A DNA stretch of 64,000 bases from Endocalyx cinctus (lineage: Eukaryota > Ascomycota > Sordariomycetes > Amphisphaeriales > Apiosporaceae). Under the pieces are notes generated by a model that did not search any database, was not told the origin of the DNA, and was given only the letters and a program-made list of their open reading frames with translations. Each line of letters begins with the position of its first letter. Position 1 is the stretch's first letter. Location of the stretch: assembly GCA_001600455.1 (NCBI GenBank), contig BCKC01000002.1, positions 372,001 to 436,000 on the forward strand, given 5' to 3'. Positions 50,525-61,376 of the stretch are shown here, one piece after another. The position numbers were made by a program, and so were the translations under genes.

Positions 50525-51740
50525 GAATCTTCGGTACGTGGGACGTTTTGGAACGTATCGTGGTAAGAAAAGGGGGGGAGAGAAATGGGGAGGAGTCGGG
50601 TGGTATATAAGTATATTATCTTGAAGATATAAAGATACACGAAAAATATGTGCGGTACGACCTGTGAGCAGTGTTCATTCTTTTGTTTTAAATTTGTAGA
50701 TAGCTTAGCTTTGGCCTATTCGTTTCTTCGTCTAGGATTTAGCAACTTTTTCTTCTATATAGTGCGCTTTGATAGCTTTCGTATGTACTTACTTTCCATT
50801 TGGTACGCAGTAAATCAAGTAAAGTTGAATGGTTTATTATCACTACTGCCGTTATGTACCGTACTTGGTAAAAAGTGTTGATTAGCCTCGTCGGTTTTCA
50901 CGTGGGTCATGTTTAAATGTCATCTCCGAGGTTTCTTTTCTGCTGGGTAAGAATCGTATAATTAGCCTCTAGTACTGAAAAAATTATGAATAATGAATTG
51001 GTTGGTGGCAACCTTGGAATGTGGTAATTATGAATGATTCTGCTTATCAGAATCATTGAAAACCTGTAAATAATTACCTAGGTAGGTACCTATAGCGTGT
51101 TGACGTACCTACTACCTACCACATCCACCCGCTTAATACTGATATTCTGGCTGCCGTGGCTTCCATTTTATTCATGAAGTAATTATATATCCTTGCCCAA
51201 TGGATACTAGCAGGTTCATTTCATATAACTTGATCTAGTCCAGATAAATGAATTCTAATGATGTATCTGCCGTCGTGAAATACAGGAGATAAATAAATAC
51301 CACACTGCAAATTCAGATACTCACTGCCGCATATGCTGTACGTGATATGATGATAATGAAGTAGATCATGACAATTCTCTAGGTACCTACCTAGGTAGCG
51401 TTAAGGATATCGAGAACCATCCCGTGATTTTTAAAATGATTCAGAAAAGTGATCAAGGTGCTGCTAATATAGATTGTCTCAAGATGGTAGCGGATATTGA
51501 GGGCAAATAGGGGTTTTCCACGACAAGGCTACTGACATAGAATGATCACTTGTTTAAATTATCAGTGACACCGAAAGGGCTGCATCTCTGAAAGTAAATA
51601 CAGTGTTACAAGTGGCTGAAAATACTTGATGTAGTATGAAGTTTCTTAAAAAAAAAAAAAAGACATTTCGTAGTCTCGATCTATCGTGAAGTATATTCCA
51701 TATGGTGAGGCCGCCAGTTGGAATGCGTGGATAATCTTCG
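50525..51740. other. intergenic region with palindromic motifs
   Basis: No gene is supported. TACCTAGGTAGGTACCTA-type palindromes occur at 51074-51093 and 51380-51398. A short poly-A run lies around 51648-51661. Confidence 0.5.
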
Positions 51741-51749
51741 AAAAAGAGA

Positions 51750-51956
51750 GGAAAGGAGAGAGAAAAAAAAAAAGAAAAAAAAAAAAGAGTTTTTTTTTTT
51801 TTAAAAAAAAAATAGCAAAAGTTCAGAGGAGCCCGATAACATCACTGAGTTTGACCTGAACTCGACTGCGCCGCCTGCTCAGTGATGGAATCGAACCCCA
51901 ACCTATGAAAATGCTTTTTCTGGCCATACAGCCTTCATACCACTACACCATTGTCG
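51750..51956 (-). mobile_element. tRNA-derived SINE-like element
   Basis: On the minus strand there is a tRNA-like head with an A box TGGTGTAGTGG (51950-51940) and a perfect B box GGTTCGATTCC (51897-51887), 42 bp apart. The head resembles tRNA-Glu (ATGGTGTAGTGGT), but the acceptor and T-stem do not pair properly, so it is not a working tRNA. It is followed by a ~70 bp unrelated body and then long T and A runs (about 51813-51750). The body holds a perfect 10-bp inverted repeat, CATCACTGAG / CTCAGTGATG (51840-51849 and 51878-51887). Head, body and homopolymer tail are the layout of a pol III-transcribed SINE. I could not define target-site duplications. Confidence 0.5.
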
Positions 51957-51959
51957 TTC

Positions 51960-52830
51960 TGGATGTTGTGATATGATGGCAACTTGGTTGAAGGAAGGTA
52001 CGACTATTTTACTATATATGCTTTATTAGGGCCGCCCCACGTTTACCACATAACATTTCGTATGTTTGCTGCATATGTACACCTACGACTACTCTTTTTT
52101 CCTAATCACTGCCATTATACTTATTTGTATATTTTCGAAGTAGCACCACCGTACCTTGGTAGTTTATTGAAGAATGGTTCCATATTATGGGAATAATCCT
52201 ATGATATATTTCAGGAGATCGAGGTACTTTACAGAATCATGACTACGTAGGCATGTGCATGACTGGTACTGTAACGACATACAAATGTACACATTATCTT
52301 CAAACAATATACATGAATTGGTGACTGTTGATTATTATCTCGATGCATGCAATGAAAAGGTACCAATGTCACATCTTTTTAGATGTATGCCTACAGGGTT
52401 TTTTTTTTTTTTTTTTTTTTTTACTGTATCTACATCCTGTCAACAAATAATTACAAAATCCTTCACGTTTTTCGTAAGTGCATCTCAATCCACAAACGAT
52501 GTTTTTTATATCGCGCTCACGGGTTTATCCATTTGATTGCAGAGATTAATAGTATAACAATATCCCGGTCAATATTTCTCGATGTCTGCATATTACGTGG
52601 CATCTCCTATGGCGGTGACCAGTCGCCACTGCGAACGTACAACCTGGACCAACCACAGCCAAATTGGTTAGCTAAAGCTCGCAGTGCTTCATGCTGAAGA
52701 ATGCTCGCAGGCCCAGACTAATAAGGATGAATTTTAGTGGTAATCTATGTATATACACCACAACATCACCCTATTTCGAGCACTGAAAACGTAGTCTGTA
52801 GTCATCGAGACATTCATTAAAACGAGACCT
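51960..52830. other. intergenic region with T24 run
   Basis: Nothing coding is supported. A T24 run is at 52399-52422. Confidence 0.5.
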
Positions 52831-52834
52831 CAGA

Positions 52835-53686
52835 AGCCTTAGAAGTCGAATTCCATCCCAGCATGCGCCGAACACAAGTATGACGCGCACTCGCTGCTTC
52901 AGCCGCGAGACGCGAACCTACCTACGCATCAAACCCATGAAAACCACCAGCTGAAAAAAATAAATCCGCCTGGCCTCCCTTGGCCCATATCGCATTTGCA
53001 TAAGCCACGACATCATCGCGGAATACATCAACGCTGCCTACGTGAATGTGGGCGAGCAGTAAGCTCGCCAACTCCAGATCCGAGTCTACGGCCCTCGCGG
53101 TAGATAGAAACGTCGGGACCACCCACCCCTATCCCCCAAATACGCGCCGCCACCCGACCTGATTCGAAGTAGCGTTCTAGACCCCGAGTTTCTCGTACTG
53201 CTTCGTGGACACGCTAGCGTTACGGTCGTTGAGCATGGGTGTGCACAACATCTGCCAAGCGATATGCGGGCCGCCCCTGTCGCGAGCTAGTAGCGTTACC
53301 CCGGCCGCTAGCCCCTCCCCGGCACTATAACCCGTAATCATGATTCTCTTCGCATTGAAACCGAGTTTTCCGCCTTAGCCCGCTAACCAGGCTAGCCCGG
53401 CGTAGCAGTCCTCTGCGGGTACGGGATCCGGGTATTAGGGGGCTAGACGGTACCCGACGGTAGCGAAGACGGCGACGCAGATCTCAGCCCCTTGGTAGCC
53501 GGGTACGGTTTATTCGACGGCCTGGATGGAATAATCTCCGATGAATTCAGCATTCGTCGGTATCGTTGATGAGTAAGCGGCGACTAGTTCCGGACGCCTT
53601 TCCGGCGTTAATGTCGCCGTGTACTCCGGTGAAGCGGCTTCTAGTAGCCGCGCGAGCTTGGGATCGAAGGGACAAGGTGTTTCCAT
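52835..53686 (-). pseudogene. decayed alpha/beta-hydrolase fold-3 esterase/lipase
   Basis: On the minus strand, ATG 53686 opens METPCPFDPKLARLLEAASP and reads on with TAA at 53512, TAA at 53437, TAA at 53377 and TAG at 53179, then at least one frameshift. Family landmarks remain: VGYRLAP, CYAGLAWLAG, the nucleophile elbow GYSAGEG (usually GxSAGG), and in another frame VGSVDVFRDD (acid region) and GGFHGFDA (catalytic His). The segment that should hold the oxyanion-hole HGGG motif is missing between the strand ending AVFA and VGYRLAP, implying an internal deletion of about 50 codons. All four stops are TAA or TAG at sites where CAA or CAG would be sensible. The GC content of the body remains high. 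Confidence 0.75.
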
Positions 53687-53689
53687 GAT

Positions 53690-54372
53690 AAATGCGTAAT
53701 GTTACAAACCCGCTAATACGTCGGACAGTTCTGGTCTAGCTGACTTTGTCTGATTGGTCGGTTCGTGGTGGGTCTTGATTTGAAGGTAACAATAGGTCAA
53801 GAAGTCTTGTTAAGTAAGGTTCACGATGTTTGTAAAAGAGGTTTCAAGGTACTTTATATCAATAGTCTATATTGATACTTAAGTTGGAAGCTGAAGAATT
53901 AAGGTAAAGACTGACTAAATACAGTAGGAAATCTATCGTTAAATATTCGTAACTTTGTGGCATGTTGGTATGCCAAGACTTGGTGATGATCTATGTGATC
54001 TGAGTGATCTATTCAGATCACTTAGATCCCTTAGATCGGTATATCACGTGACCCTTTTCCTTACTTAAGCCGCAGGAGAGCTCCTTGCGACGTTGCTTAG
54101 GTGGTCCGTGCCATTTTTTCTAGGCCTGTTGAATGGGCCAACTTCTTATTTTCGTAACATCAAAGTCAGAAATGTCCAACCTTCGAAGCCAGAAATATCT
54201 AATTCAACCTCGAAATCAGAAATGTCCGTATTCCCTGGAAACTTCTTGCCTTTAAGACGGGGTTGACAAGGTTTTGGGTTGGTCGTATCAAGAGAGATGA
54301 AATGTAGGAAAGGAGGGAAAGAAAGGAAAGGAGCAGTCACAATCGGCCCTAGATTACCAGAGATAACATCGT
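53690..54372. other. intergenic region
   Basis: 680 bp of spacer with short repeats of GATCTGAGTGATC and GATCACTTAGATC type around 53992-54040. No gene. Confidence 0.5.
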
Positions 54373-56958
54373 TTACCCCAAAATGATCTCCTTCCATTCA
54401 TCTTTCGTACGGCGAAACGCACCCTTAAAAACCTTGCCAAGAGCCACGCGCCGATAGATACCTTCCTCTTCGAAGCGCTCTACTAAAAGCACATAATACA
54501 ACTTCCAATCGTACTCGGTCCTCTCCCAAGGCATATAGTACGTCCAGTCCGGAAACTCCTCCTGGGTGAACGACTTAGCGCCTGAAATAGCTATAAACTC
54601 GAATATCGTGCGATCGCTATTACTCTCGAGCCATTTACTATCGACCATGATTGACCCACACTTATCGCCGGAGTCCAGTATATGACACCGAGTTAAAGGT
54701 TCTTGTGCGGAGGGCTCGCGGATGTTTCGATTTTGGTATGGTTTTGAATTGTTATTAGCTTCTCTAGGATTGACCAAAGGAGCGATATATGGGACTAGCT
54801 TGAAGTTTTTTCGCCATGTAAAAAACTGCAAAAGTGGCTGATCCGGCAATAGGCTGATGTTTGAAGACGTTAGATCATTCTCGGCCGGGAAGACGTTGAA
54901 TGGATCCTCTGGAAGAGTTAACTTGAAGTTAAAGGGATATGAGACCTGACGAGCCTCGGATACTGTGGGTAATGTGTTTTGACGTATCCTATCAATGGTT
55001 GTGTCTCCGACATCATCATTCCTAAATTTGACATGCATCTTGCGATCGTGATATCGACGTTTTTGCGACTGGTATTCTCCTGGTAGGTGTTCTTGGTGAT
55101 ATTCTCGGGGTCGTTCTGGGTCATAGGCGGTGGAGTCAGACTCTGACTCAGAGTCGTCCGTCTCTGTATAACTGCCCCTATCTGTATCACTGCCCCTATC
55201 CGAGTCATTATCCACTCTTTCGAGAGGAGGGGAGGAGCGATAACCTCGCCATAGAGTATTATGACTTTTATCTTCGCCGCACTCACTTCGCTGCCAAATC
55301 TGCCTCAACGCCCCGTGTCCATCTCGGATATGCCAATCAATCCACGTGTGGTTCTTAAGCCACCACCGAACGTTCGACAAACATCCCTCAACCGTATCTC
55401 GGTTATAGGTAGAGCCATCTCCCTTCCAGCCACACCAAGACCAAGTCGGGAATCTCATGTCCTTATATTTTGGATCATCTGATGCCTCAGCTTTGAGCAG
55501 TCGAGCCGATGTGCCTATTGGTTCCCATAACATAGCGAAATCGAAATGCGAAAGAGGAAGACCAAATGTAAACGGCGCTGACATAGTTTCTTCCATAAGT
55601 TTACACATACCGCCAAACGCGGCCAGTATATCAAATGGCTCCCAGAAATCTCTTGCCGTATATAACTTTACGCAGTGGATATAGAACCATTCCGATCGAA
55701 GGTTCAACTGGGAAAGCATTTGGAGAGGGGCGCCCACAAGATCCAATGACCAGCCATCGCCATTCTTATCTGGGAATATATCTTCAGATATGCTTGTGGA
55801 GCGGCATTGGAAGAAAATTCGCCCCCCCGTAAATATAAGGCATCTTCTGGAAAGAAGACGCTCTTGGAATGTCCATGCCCGCTTATTCCATGTTGTCTTC
55901 TCAATCATAGCCTCAGATGGTCGATGAAGAATAAGATTAGTTCCTTGGGCAACCGTTGCCACTTTCTGTTGGGAATTTTGATTAAGTGCCAGAAGACCTG
56001 TCCTTGCATCGTCTCCGTCAGCCGCGCATATGGTAATGGTAGAGTTGCCATATATCAAATGCATATCATTAGCATTAAGACCGAAGGAATGACTACTATC
56101 CTGCACGATGCATAAAGCGTCGATCCAGATGTATCGAATACCCATTCCGTGGACTAATTTGATGCTTTCCTGAAGGGCGTTTGGCAGATTTCTTATTACC
56201 GGTGCCAGTCCTCCTGATTTCAGCCGGCTTTGGATGTTTCCCATGCGCGTAGAATGTCTTCGGCTGGTATTATGACCCCAGACGTAACTAACTGTTGCAT
56301 AGGAATCAAATCTGATCTTATCATTTCCGATAGACTCCCAATTTAGATGGACAAGCTTTTCATTTTCAATATCAATGACACCAAAGTAAGACCCCCGTAA
56401 GGTCCGCACAAATGGACCTTCGATACCGAGGTTTCTCTTGCAGTTCTTATGTTTTCTCTCGCATAGACGTAGGAACTCCCGAATGAGATTTTTCTTACTC
56501 TCATTAGCTCCAATGCGTCGACCTAGGAATTGGGAAGTCTGGTCCACGCAACCGGGGTAGTCGATATCAGAGCGCTCGTATTCTGCCGGCGCAGCCAGTA
56601 TTAAGTAAGCCTCATATTCTTTAAGAGTCTTTTCGTCCCATCCTATCCGCAGCCTCCGTGTATGGTTGGATAATGACCCGGTTCTGACGCCGGTGCGTCC
56701 ATCAACCTCCCAATAGAGATGACAAATGGCGTCGTCCTGCGGTATATCCTCCGGTATATCGTGTACACTATGGGCAATCAGATCGCAAAGCTGACAGGTG
56801 GAAGCAGAGTCCCTGATACGGGTCAATGTTCCGAGTTGCATTGGTTGACATGTTGGTGGCACGTCCTGTTCGACTGAGTCATCTTGAGGCAGGTTGTCGT
56901 TGATCTTGAACAACTCAGACGAAAGATGGAGGTCTCTGCATCGCAAACAAAGAGTCAT
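54373..56958 (-). CDS. HET-domain (heterokaryon incompatibility) protein
   Basis: HET proteins trigger or transduce fungal nonself recognition and cell death. It is an intronless 861-residue frame. The start is ATG 56958 (MTLCLRCRDLHLSSELF), because the upstream in-frame extension begins at TTG and is hydrophobic and non-conserved. N-terminal CLRC and a second Cys pair (CQLC, residue ~55) are typical. The HET core lies at about residues 220-390: YATVSYVWG, then the GIRYIWIDALCIVQD motif, HLIYGNSTITICAADGDDARTGL, and later WNKRAWTFQERLLSRRCLIF. FPTWSWCGWKG marks the end of the conserved region. An acidic Ser/Asp-rich linker (SDRGSDTDRGSYTETDD) and a conserved C-terminal YYVLLVERFEEEGIYRRVALG follow. 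No separate N- or C-terminal effector or repeat domain is fused. Confidence 0.85.
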   Translation of the reverse strand: MTLCLRCRDLHLSSELFKINDNLPQDDSVEQDVPPTCQPMQLGTLTRIRDSASTCQLCDLIAHSVHDIPEDIPQDDAICHLYWEVDGRTGVRTGSLSNHTRRLRIGWDEKTLKEYEAYLILAAPAEYERSDIDYPGCVDQTSQFLGRRIGANESKKNLIREFLRLCERKHKNCKRNLGIEGPFVRTLRGSYFGVIDIENEKLVHLNWESIGNDKIRFDSYATVSYVWGHNTSRRHSTRMGNIQSRLKSGGLAPVIRNLPNALQESIKLVHGMGIRYIWIDALCIVQDSSHSFGLNANDMHLIYGNSTITICAADGDDARTGLLALNQNSQQKVATVAQGTNLILHRPSEAMIEKTTWNKRAWTFQERLLSRRCLIFTGGRIFFQCRSTSISEDIFPDKNGDGWSLDLVGAPLQMLSQLNLRSEWFYIHCVKLYTARDFWEPFDILAAFGGMCKLMEETMSAPFTFGLPLSHFDFAMLWEPIGTSARLLKAEASDDPKYKDMRFPTWSWCGWKGDGSTYNRDTVEGCLSNVRWWLKNHTWIDWHIRDGHGALRQIWQRSECGEDKSHNTLWRGYRSSPPLERVDNDSDRGSDTDRGSYTETDDSESESDSTAYDPERPREYHQEHLPGEYQSQKRRYHDRKMHVKFRNDDVGDTTIDRIRQNTLPTVSEARQVSYPFNFKLTLPEDPFNVFPAENDLTSSNISLLPDQPLLQFFTWRKNFKLVPYIAPLVNPREANNNSKPYQNRNIREPSAQEPLTRCHILDSGDKCGSIMVDSKWLESNSDRTIFEFIAISGAKSFTQEEFPDWTYYMPWERTEYDWKLYYVLLVERFEEEGIYRRVALGKVFKGAFRRTKDEWKEIILG

Positions 56959-58185
56959 CGTCAATGAATTGATTGCTGAATACCAAAAAATGATATAAGA
57001 TCCGTTGACGAATAAAAGAATTGACTGAATATGTGTCGTATGGCACGCAGTGTCGGGATCAGGATCAGTTTTAACACTCTTATATAGACCCAACTGGCTA
57101 CCAAGAGAATAGAAACCAGTCCCAGGTCAAATGAGAGTGTGGGTGTGTGTTGTATGCGTGATGGTGGACTGAGCAGGTAGACCAGTGTGAAAAAGAAGGA
57201 TATCAGTAATAGTTCTGTGCTCTTGATCTGACCATGAGCTCGAGTAGTTCGCTCGTATTCCACAATGGGAGACAGGTTTCCTTATATATTCAAATTCAAG
57301 TATGCTCTATTCTGGTCCCGAATTACGTGCGGGTCCCTTTTTTCTATCATCCGGTATACAGTTGACTTTCGGTTGCGAATATTGGGAGCTTGGTGAATAG
57401 GTACCTAGGCAATTGCTGCGATAGGCCGGTTATACATCGACGCGCGATTAATGGTTATGTGCGGCTCCGCCGATCAGCTTTGTTTTTGTAAAGTGATTTC
57501 TGTTCGATACCAGCTGAGACTATGGCGCAGTGCAGATCACCCAATGGCTTGCATTATTCAGTGATTGGAGGAACTCGCTGTTGTCACGCTGCAATGCAGT
57601 GTAATTATGTTGGCATGTGAGGCAACTAATACAACACTGTAATTACCGTGCGAGCAGTCAGAAAACCTTCGCGACAATACAGTATCTAGAATAGCTAGCT
57701 ATTGTGAGGCCTGTAGGGCCATTATTAGGCCACCACTTTTACTATACCACGATCACTCTTATATATAAATCAATCATTATTATATGGCCATCTGGTAGAA
57801 CCCATCTACAACATTATCACTATGTGTGTACTTTAGTTCAAATGAAGCCAGACGTTGTGCTATAGTGTAAAAACAACTAGTACTGATACATCTCACGCAT
57901 TGACCGCTTTCTTTGACAGTCACTATTATTGGTCGGTAGCCTATTTCGGATATCGAGATACTTATCGGACTAATCATAGCACAAAGCTGGGCTGAACCTA
58001 AATGCAACAGCGGAGATGTACGCAGATGGCATGCAATAGATGTGGCGCAAATTACCTGTTAGACATCAAGATTATAGACGCGAAAAAAAAATATTCTTCT
58101 CTTCTAGTGGGAAATGGAATCTTGCCTCTCCAAGCCGAATGTTGCCGTGGTCATCCTTTGGCTGCTACCTCGCAGCTTCACCGCT
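56959..58185. other. HET upstream region and spacer
   Basis: 1.2 kb without a gene. A TATATAAG-type sequence on the minus strand at about 57281-57288 lies 320 bp before the HET ATG and could be its promoter element. One TAGGTACCTAGG palindrome is at 57398-57409. Confidence 0.4.
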
Positions 58186-59745
58186 TTATCTCGCCCCGTC
58201 ATCATCTAGTGCCCGTGCTGTTGTCTCTGGTACAAAGGAGGAAAGCATGAGCTGGTTCTGAATGTGAAGATTAGTTACTGCACCAGTAATCGGTCCATAC
58301 CCTGACACACGTTGGGTAATGGCCAAAGCAGCTTGAAGATGAATTCTCTCCTCCGCCAGTTTTCCTTTAAGATTGTACAGCTCGGCAAGGCATTCAAAGG
58401 CGAACAATTTTTCCCTATCCGAGATGTCGCCTGCTTGACCATTGATGATGATTCGGTGTACGTTGATTGCCCTGTCGTAATCTCCCCGGTCCTTGAGCAT
58501 AATACCAAGTTCGGTGAGTGCTCTGTGGAGGTGACCATTCAACGCCTGAACGGACCGACATTTGTTGATCAGGTTATTGGCTGATGCCTCTGCAGCGTCA
58601 AAATTGTAGCATCGTCTCTGACAGGAGATCAACGCAATATGGGAGTCGACTGTATCATGGTGGTATGGTCCCAGGTACCTCTCATAGATGTCTAGTGCTA
58701 ATTGGCTGGCAGCCTCCAGAGTTCCTCGAGAGCTACTATCCTGGTAACCACTATTCTGGTAAAGTTGGTGGCATAGTTGCGTAAGAGGGTGTGATTGACC
58801 AATTTTGATTTTTAGAAATGTGGCTATGAAATTCAATATCGACTTCCGGACTGCTGGGACATTACTAAGATACATCGGCGACGAAATGGTCACGAGTTTC
58901 CTGAACAGCGTCAGGGGAGCCTTAAGGATGACGTCGGCTGCCTTTTCCCAGGTCAGATGAAAGGCGGGCCAGCCGAGTGTTGATTCGCCAATTTTAAGTA
59001 GGTATAGTGATTCGGACATGTCGACCCAGAATTCTTTTACTGCTAATGCACCTCTCGTTTCTGCAACGGTAAGCCCCGGGGGTTGCGCAGTAGCGAAAGA
59101 CTCGATGAACGTATGGGCTGCTCGAAGAGTTATCTCGGTAGAATTCGGCGTATTTAGATTGTACTGTATGTTATTACAGGGTGTAGTGACGGCGAACCGG
59201 GGCTGACCATTATGTGTATGAATATGCTGGCTGTGCTGAGGAAGGCCAGCCGATAAATGAGCGGTAAGGTCTCGCATTGCATTGAGAGCATCCCGCGCTG
59301 CATAATTTGGATCCAGCGCCTCTCTTGATTGCAGGTTTACCGAAGGTTGTGTCTTCTTGGCCTTCGCATACCTTAGAACGCGATGATACTTGATGGGCTG
59401 ACCCATGAATTGGAGTGGAGGATCTGTTTCATGAGCACAAAGTTCAAATGCATATGCAATGAGTCTTTCTTTATCGGCTGCACTGTAATTTTTCTTGATG
59501 CCCCATTTAGCCAAACGCGCCGTGTACATGCGTTTACTATGATAAGGGTTGGAATAAGCATTCTGAATCCCGAACTACAGATAAGAAAGCTCCACTTACG
59601 TGGCCTTGAGATTGAATTGAGCTTCCATAATTTCCTGGACTTCCTTGAGAGGTCGGTCTTCTAGTATGTAGAGGCGTGTAATGTCTTGTCGGTGGCGATC
59701 CCATATTTTGGGGTCATCAGTGAAGACAGTGCCTGAGTGTGCCAT
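58186..59745 (-). CDS. Clr5-domain protein with C-terminal TPR-like repeats
   Basis: Two exons on the minus strand, 59745-59600 and 59536-58186, with a 63 bp intron (GTAAGT donor, CATAG acceptor). The join at phase 2 gives 498 residues. The start at 59745 (MAHSGTVFTDDPKIWDRHR) precedes the Clr5 domain, in which the pattern W..yR..I..LY....pL.eV...M is seen as WDRHRQDITRLYILEDRPL and KEVQEIMEAQF. The domain continues across the intron into KRMYTARLAKWGIKKNY, the usual Clr5 ending. The C-terminal ~200 residues contain TPR-type helices, including YERYLGPYHHDTVDSH and ALTELGIMLKDRGDYDRAIN. S. pombe Clr5 acts in heterochromatic silencing, but most fungal Clr5-domain proteins are uncharacterised. 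It lies 1.2 kb upstream of the HET gene on the same strand. Confidence 0.75.
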
Positions 59746-60451
59746 TCCTCTTGCGCCTAATTTATCATGGGGGGAGCAATTCCATGCACCGTGAAGTAGA
59801 CTCAAAATGAAGAGGGAGGGTTGTGTGGAGATTGTAAATGGATTTGACAGAAAAGAATTCGACCCTTGCTATTCTCGAGAGCCTCATTCACTTCCAATCG
59901 TGGTTGTTGGGGTTTAACCTACCTGACGTAAGGCCTGCAGCCCATAAAATTGGCCCTGAGAGCAAAATTACAAGGCATATGCACCGCCAAAAATACAATA
60001 CGTAAGTACTTGTGCTCGCTTATGCAGCTGATATCAGAATTACAACGCATACCAATTCTACAACCCACACTGCTGCGCTGCGACATCACATTAAATGCAT
60101 TACTTCAGTCAGCCACGAGCAGAAGGACGGCAGAGGGCTGCCTAAATGAAAGCGAAAAGTTCCGTCATTCCATTCCGAATGTATGAATACCGAATAGTAC
60201 AGAAGAACCAGAGTATACAAGGAGATAGGCAACTTTATTCACCATTCCGTTCAAGCAGGCTGTGCTGATCAGAGATAAGGACTGCGACGTGCAAGTTGAG
60301 ATAAAAGCACATAATCTTGCTCGGCTGAGGAGACTACATTGACTATCCGGTGGCTAGCATGTATATATTTCTAATTGGTCACCCGAGCCAACGACACTTT
60401 TGTCAGATTTCTGACCAAGATTGTAAACCTCTTCTTTAATCAACGTTTGAC
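59746..60451. other. divergent intergenic region
   Basis: 0.7 kb between the divergent Clr5-TPR and phosphatase-like genes. It presumably carries both promoters. Confidence 0.4.
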
Positions 60452-61376
60452 ATGCGGAATTTCACGCGACCAGACCCTGCCGAACGTATCCATGCAGATC
60501 GGCAGTTCTTCAGCTCTGACTTGCGTAAGATTGCCGGCCAACAAGATGATTACACACTTCCTTGGCAAGATAATATGTATCTCTCTTACCCGTCGCTAGA
60601 GTCACCGGATTGGTATGCGTTCGAAACGCATGTTCAGCAGTTGAATGCACTCGCGGAAGCCAACACTCAATACAAGATATTTTATATCATGCGACGAGCC
60701 CACAGTGAGTTAGTTGTAGTGATGGAAAAGGAAAGGATATGCCAAAAAGGTAATCAGAAACACTAACATTGTTCTTCACTTATTAGAACAGACTGTCCAA
60801 GATGGTAGTATCTCGGATCCGCCGATCGACGAGCTAGGCATACAGCAATGCAAACAATTACGGGATAATTTTCAGCGGGGAATACGAAGTCTCGGCCTTC
60901 CACTTCCGGATTTAATAGTGACTTCCCCACTAGCCCGCGCACTTGCAACTACACAATTGGGCATATCACCCCTCTTCCCCTCCGTACCGTCCATCGTTCT
61001 AGAGGATGTCCGGGAAGCTTTGTCGGGTGACAGGAAAAATGTGCGACACGATAAAACGTGGATACGGGTAAACTTCCCCAGCTTTGACGTTGATCACGTG
61101 GAAGAAGTCGACAACCTAAGCCGAAAATACAATATGGCCAACAAAGAGCCTTATGACTGCGTTTGGCAGCGCGTGCGAGGTGCTTTGGGTCACATTTTCG
61201 ACACTTACCCGGAATCGTCTGTTATCTTGCTCATGTCTCACTGTCACGTAGAAGAGACTATCCAGCGTGAAATCGGCGGTTGGGACGTGCCGGAACAAGA
61301 TCGCCGGGATACCGTGCAGTTTTTCGTAGGCGAGGCAAGAGGCTACGCAATGTTGATCAAGGGGAAGAGAATCTAG
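60452..61376 (+). CDS. histidine-phosphatase (phosphoglycerate mutase-like) protein lacking RHG motif
   Basis: Two exons, 60452-60704 and 60787-61376, with an 82 bp intron (GTGAGT donor, TTAG acceptor). The join at phase 1 gives 280 residues. The fold is clear from the second exon: DELGIQQCKQLRDNF, DLIVTSPLARALATTQ (the usual SPLxRALQTA), ESSVILLMSHCHVEETI (the usual SH second catalytic His), and GYAMLIKGKRI at the end. Where family members have FxxRHG or RHAxS, this one reads FYIMRRAH, so the phosphohistidine is replaced by Arg. The spliced loop after it is also much shorter than in active relatives. It is therefore probably a pseudoenzyme unless the first exon is misread. The N-terminal TRPDPAERIHADRQFF lacks a signal peptide. 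Confidence 0.7.

Noticed and set aside
51887..51956. Functional tRNA-Glu
   Set aside because: A and B boxes are good, but the T-stem has mismatches and no 7-bp acceptor pairing exists; treated as a SINE head instead.
56959..57093. N-terminal extension of the HET protein to 57093
   Set aside because: Would start at TTG and add a hydrophobic, non-family sequence before the conserved CLRC N-terminus.
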